This document shows positions 13,158-14,089 of a stretch of 14,089 nt of DNA, in pieces (positions within the stretch are counted from its first letter, which is position 1; every line of letters starts with the position of its first letter). The notes under the pieces are model-generated. The model saw only the letters and a program-made list of their open reading frames with translations. It had not been told where the DNA came from and ran no database searches. The position numbers were made by a program, and so were the translations under genes. Origin of the DNA: JAHEJA01 sp965656445 (GTDB lineage: Bacteria; Pseudomonadota; Alphaproteobacteria; Rhodobacterales; Rhodobacteraceae); assembly GCA_965656445.1 (NCBI GenBank), contig CBFHKO010000021.1:1-14089 (forward strand), written 5' to 3'.

Positions 13158-14089
13158 ATGTCTGCGGGAAGCTTATCACTCTCACCATCAACTGGGACGC
13201 CACCACACGGCGTTCTCACCCCGCGGAAAAAAGCCGCCATTGTGGTTAAGTTCCTAATGCAAGAAGGCGCGGATATTTCTGTGGATCGCTTGCCTGAAAC
13301 TTTGCAAGCAGACCTCACTCAGACCATGGCAACGCTCGGCATTGTTGATCGCGCCACTTTGGCCAGTGTGATTGAGGAATTTGCTGACACCCTAGGAAAT
13401 ATAGGGCTTGGGTCTTCAGACGGCTTGGCAGGGGCCTTGGCCTTTCTTGACGGCAAGATTGCGCCCCGGACAGCGGAGCGTTTGCAAAAGGAAGCTGGCT
13501 TGCAAAAGCTGCTTGATCCATGGGATCGTCTGCGCGCCCTTCCCGCATCAGAACTTGTCGAGATTGTGCGCAATGAGGGGATCGAGGTCAGCGCGGTGCT
13601 TTTGTCCAAACTTGAGGTCAGTGTGGCGGCCGACATCTTGACGGCTCTAGACGGACCTCATGCGCGCTCAATCAGCTTTGCCATTTCCAAAACAGGCGAT
13701 GTTACCCCACAAGCCGTTGAGCGGATCGGTCAAAGCCTAGTTGCGCAGCTCGACAATCAACCCGATCGCGCCTTTGCTCAACCCGCAGAAAGCCGCGTGG
13801 GAGCCATCTTGACCATTGCGAACCCTGCCCTTCGTGAAGAAGTCTTAACAGGTCTAGAGGAAACCGATCCAGACTTGGCCGCCCGTGTCCGCATGGCCGT
13901 CTTTACCTTTGAAGATATCCCCAAACGTCTCAATGCGCGTGACATCGCCAAAGCAATCCACCCTGTCGCCGCCGATGATTTAGCCTGTGCTCTCAAATTT
14001 GCAGGGCAATTAGGGCATCAGGAGAGTGTGGATTTCATCATCGACAATCTCTCTAAACGTATGGGGGCAAGCTTAACCGAGGAAATGGA
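13158..14089 (+). CDS. fliG: flagellar motor switch protein FliG, 3'-truncated by the window edge
   Basis: About 310 residues are visible, open to the right edge; full FliG is usually about 330-360. 'LTPRKKAAIVVKFLMQEG' (20-37) starts the N domain. The middle domain runs about 120-200. The C domain has 'LEETDPDLAARVRMAVFTFEDIP' split over 233-255 and 'DDLACALKFAG', then 'NLSKRMGASLTEEMG' near the end, all matching FliG order. FliG sits at the C ring and transmits torque from MotA stators. The EHPQ motif of the middle domain is replaced by EGIE (140-143), and the torque-helix DDR and downstream Arg positions read 'NAR' and 'IHP' (259-269), so the protein is divergent. AGGA (13149-13152) precedes the ATG. 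It begins after the purB terminator and probably opens a separate transcript. Confidence 0.85.
   Translation, partial: MSAGSLSLSPSTGTPPHGVLTPRKKAAIVVKFLMQEGADISVDRLPETLQADLTQTMATLGIVDRATLASVIEEFADTLGNIGLGSSDGLAGALAFLDGKIAPRTAERLQKEAGLQKLLDPWDRLRALPASELVEIVRNEGIEVSAVLLSKLEVSVAADILTALDGPHARSISFAISKTGDVTPQAVERIGQSLVAQLDNQPDRAFAQPAESRVGAILTIANPALREEVLTGLEETDPDLAARVRMAVFTFEDIPKRLNARDIAKAIHPVAADDLACALKFAGQLGHQESVDFIIDNLSKRMGASLTEEM

Overview
The window looks like the chromosome of a marine alphaproteobacterium of the Roseobacter group (Rhodobacterales), with moderate GC. The evidence is a recognisable DMSP lyase gene dddP, the glnB-glnA pair, a PurB of roseobacter type and a divergent FliG of the kind expected in Rhodobacteraceae. 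No species can be named from the sequence alone.

Positions 1 to about 5855 are accessory. They read as the right-hand part of an integrative or plasmid-like element: a truncated hypothetical gene, an AlpA-type HTH regulator/excisionase, a small conserved hypothetical gene, a RepB-like primase and a RepA-type hexameric helicase ATPase whose genes overlap by ATGA. An inverted array of 9-bp iteron-like repeats follows immediately and could be an origin or operator. Next come a 5'-truncated IS3-family transposase remnant and a cargo pair: a secreted protein with a peptidoglycan-binding domain and six FG-GAP/VCBS-type repeats, and a tiny membrane protein overlapping its end. The accessory stretch stops at the 3' end of a tRNA-Leu(UAG) gene (minus strand). 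This is a classic attachment-site position, but no integrase or second att copy lies inside the window.

Positions 5856 to 14089 are mostly core chromosome. A 363-bp leader precedes glnB (PII signal protein) and glnA (type I glutamine synthetase), the central nitrogen-assimilation operon, closed by a rho-independent terminator. Two minus-strand genes follow: an orphan Flp-pilin-like small protein with its own terminator, and a DUF3445 (heme-dependent N-demethylase alpha-subunit-like) protein. The latter is divergent from dddP across 99 bp. dddP encodes an iron-dependent DMSP lyase of the M24 metallopeptidase fold and retains all six published metal ligands. A convergent minus-strand gene encodes a membrane-anchored LytTR regulator, separated from dddP by a bidirectional hairpin. 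Then come purB (adenylosuccinate lyase) with its terminator, and a partial fliG, the flagellar switch protein, which runs off the right edge.

Functionally, the core part joins ammonium sensing and assimilation (GlnB/GlnA), organosulfur catabolism (DddP, DMSP to DMS and acrylate), purine synthesis (PurB) and motility (FliG). I see no direct sequence evidence that these are co-regulated. The most novel-looking material is in the accessory part: the iteron array, the split primase-helicase, and the PG-binding/VCBS cargo protein.
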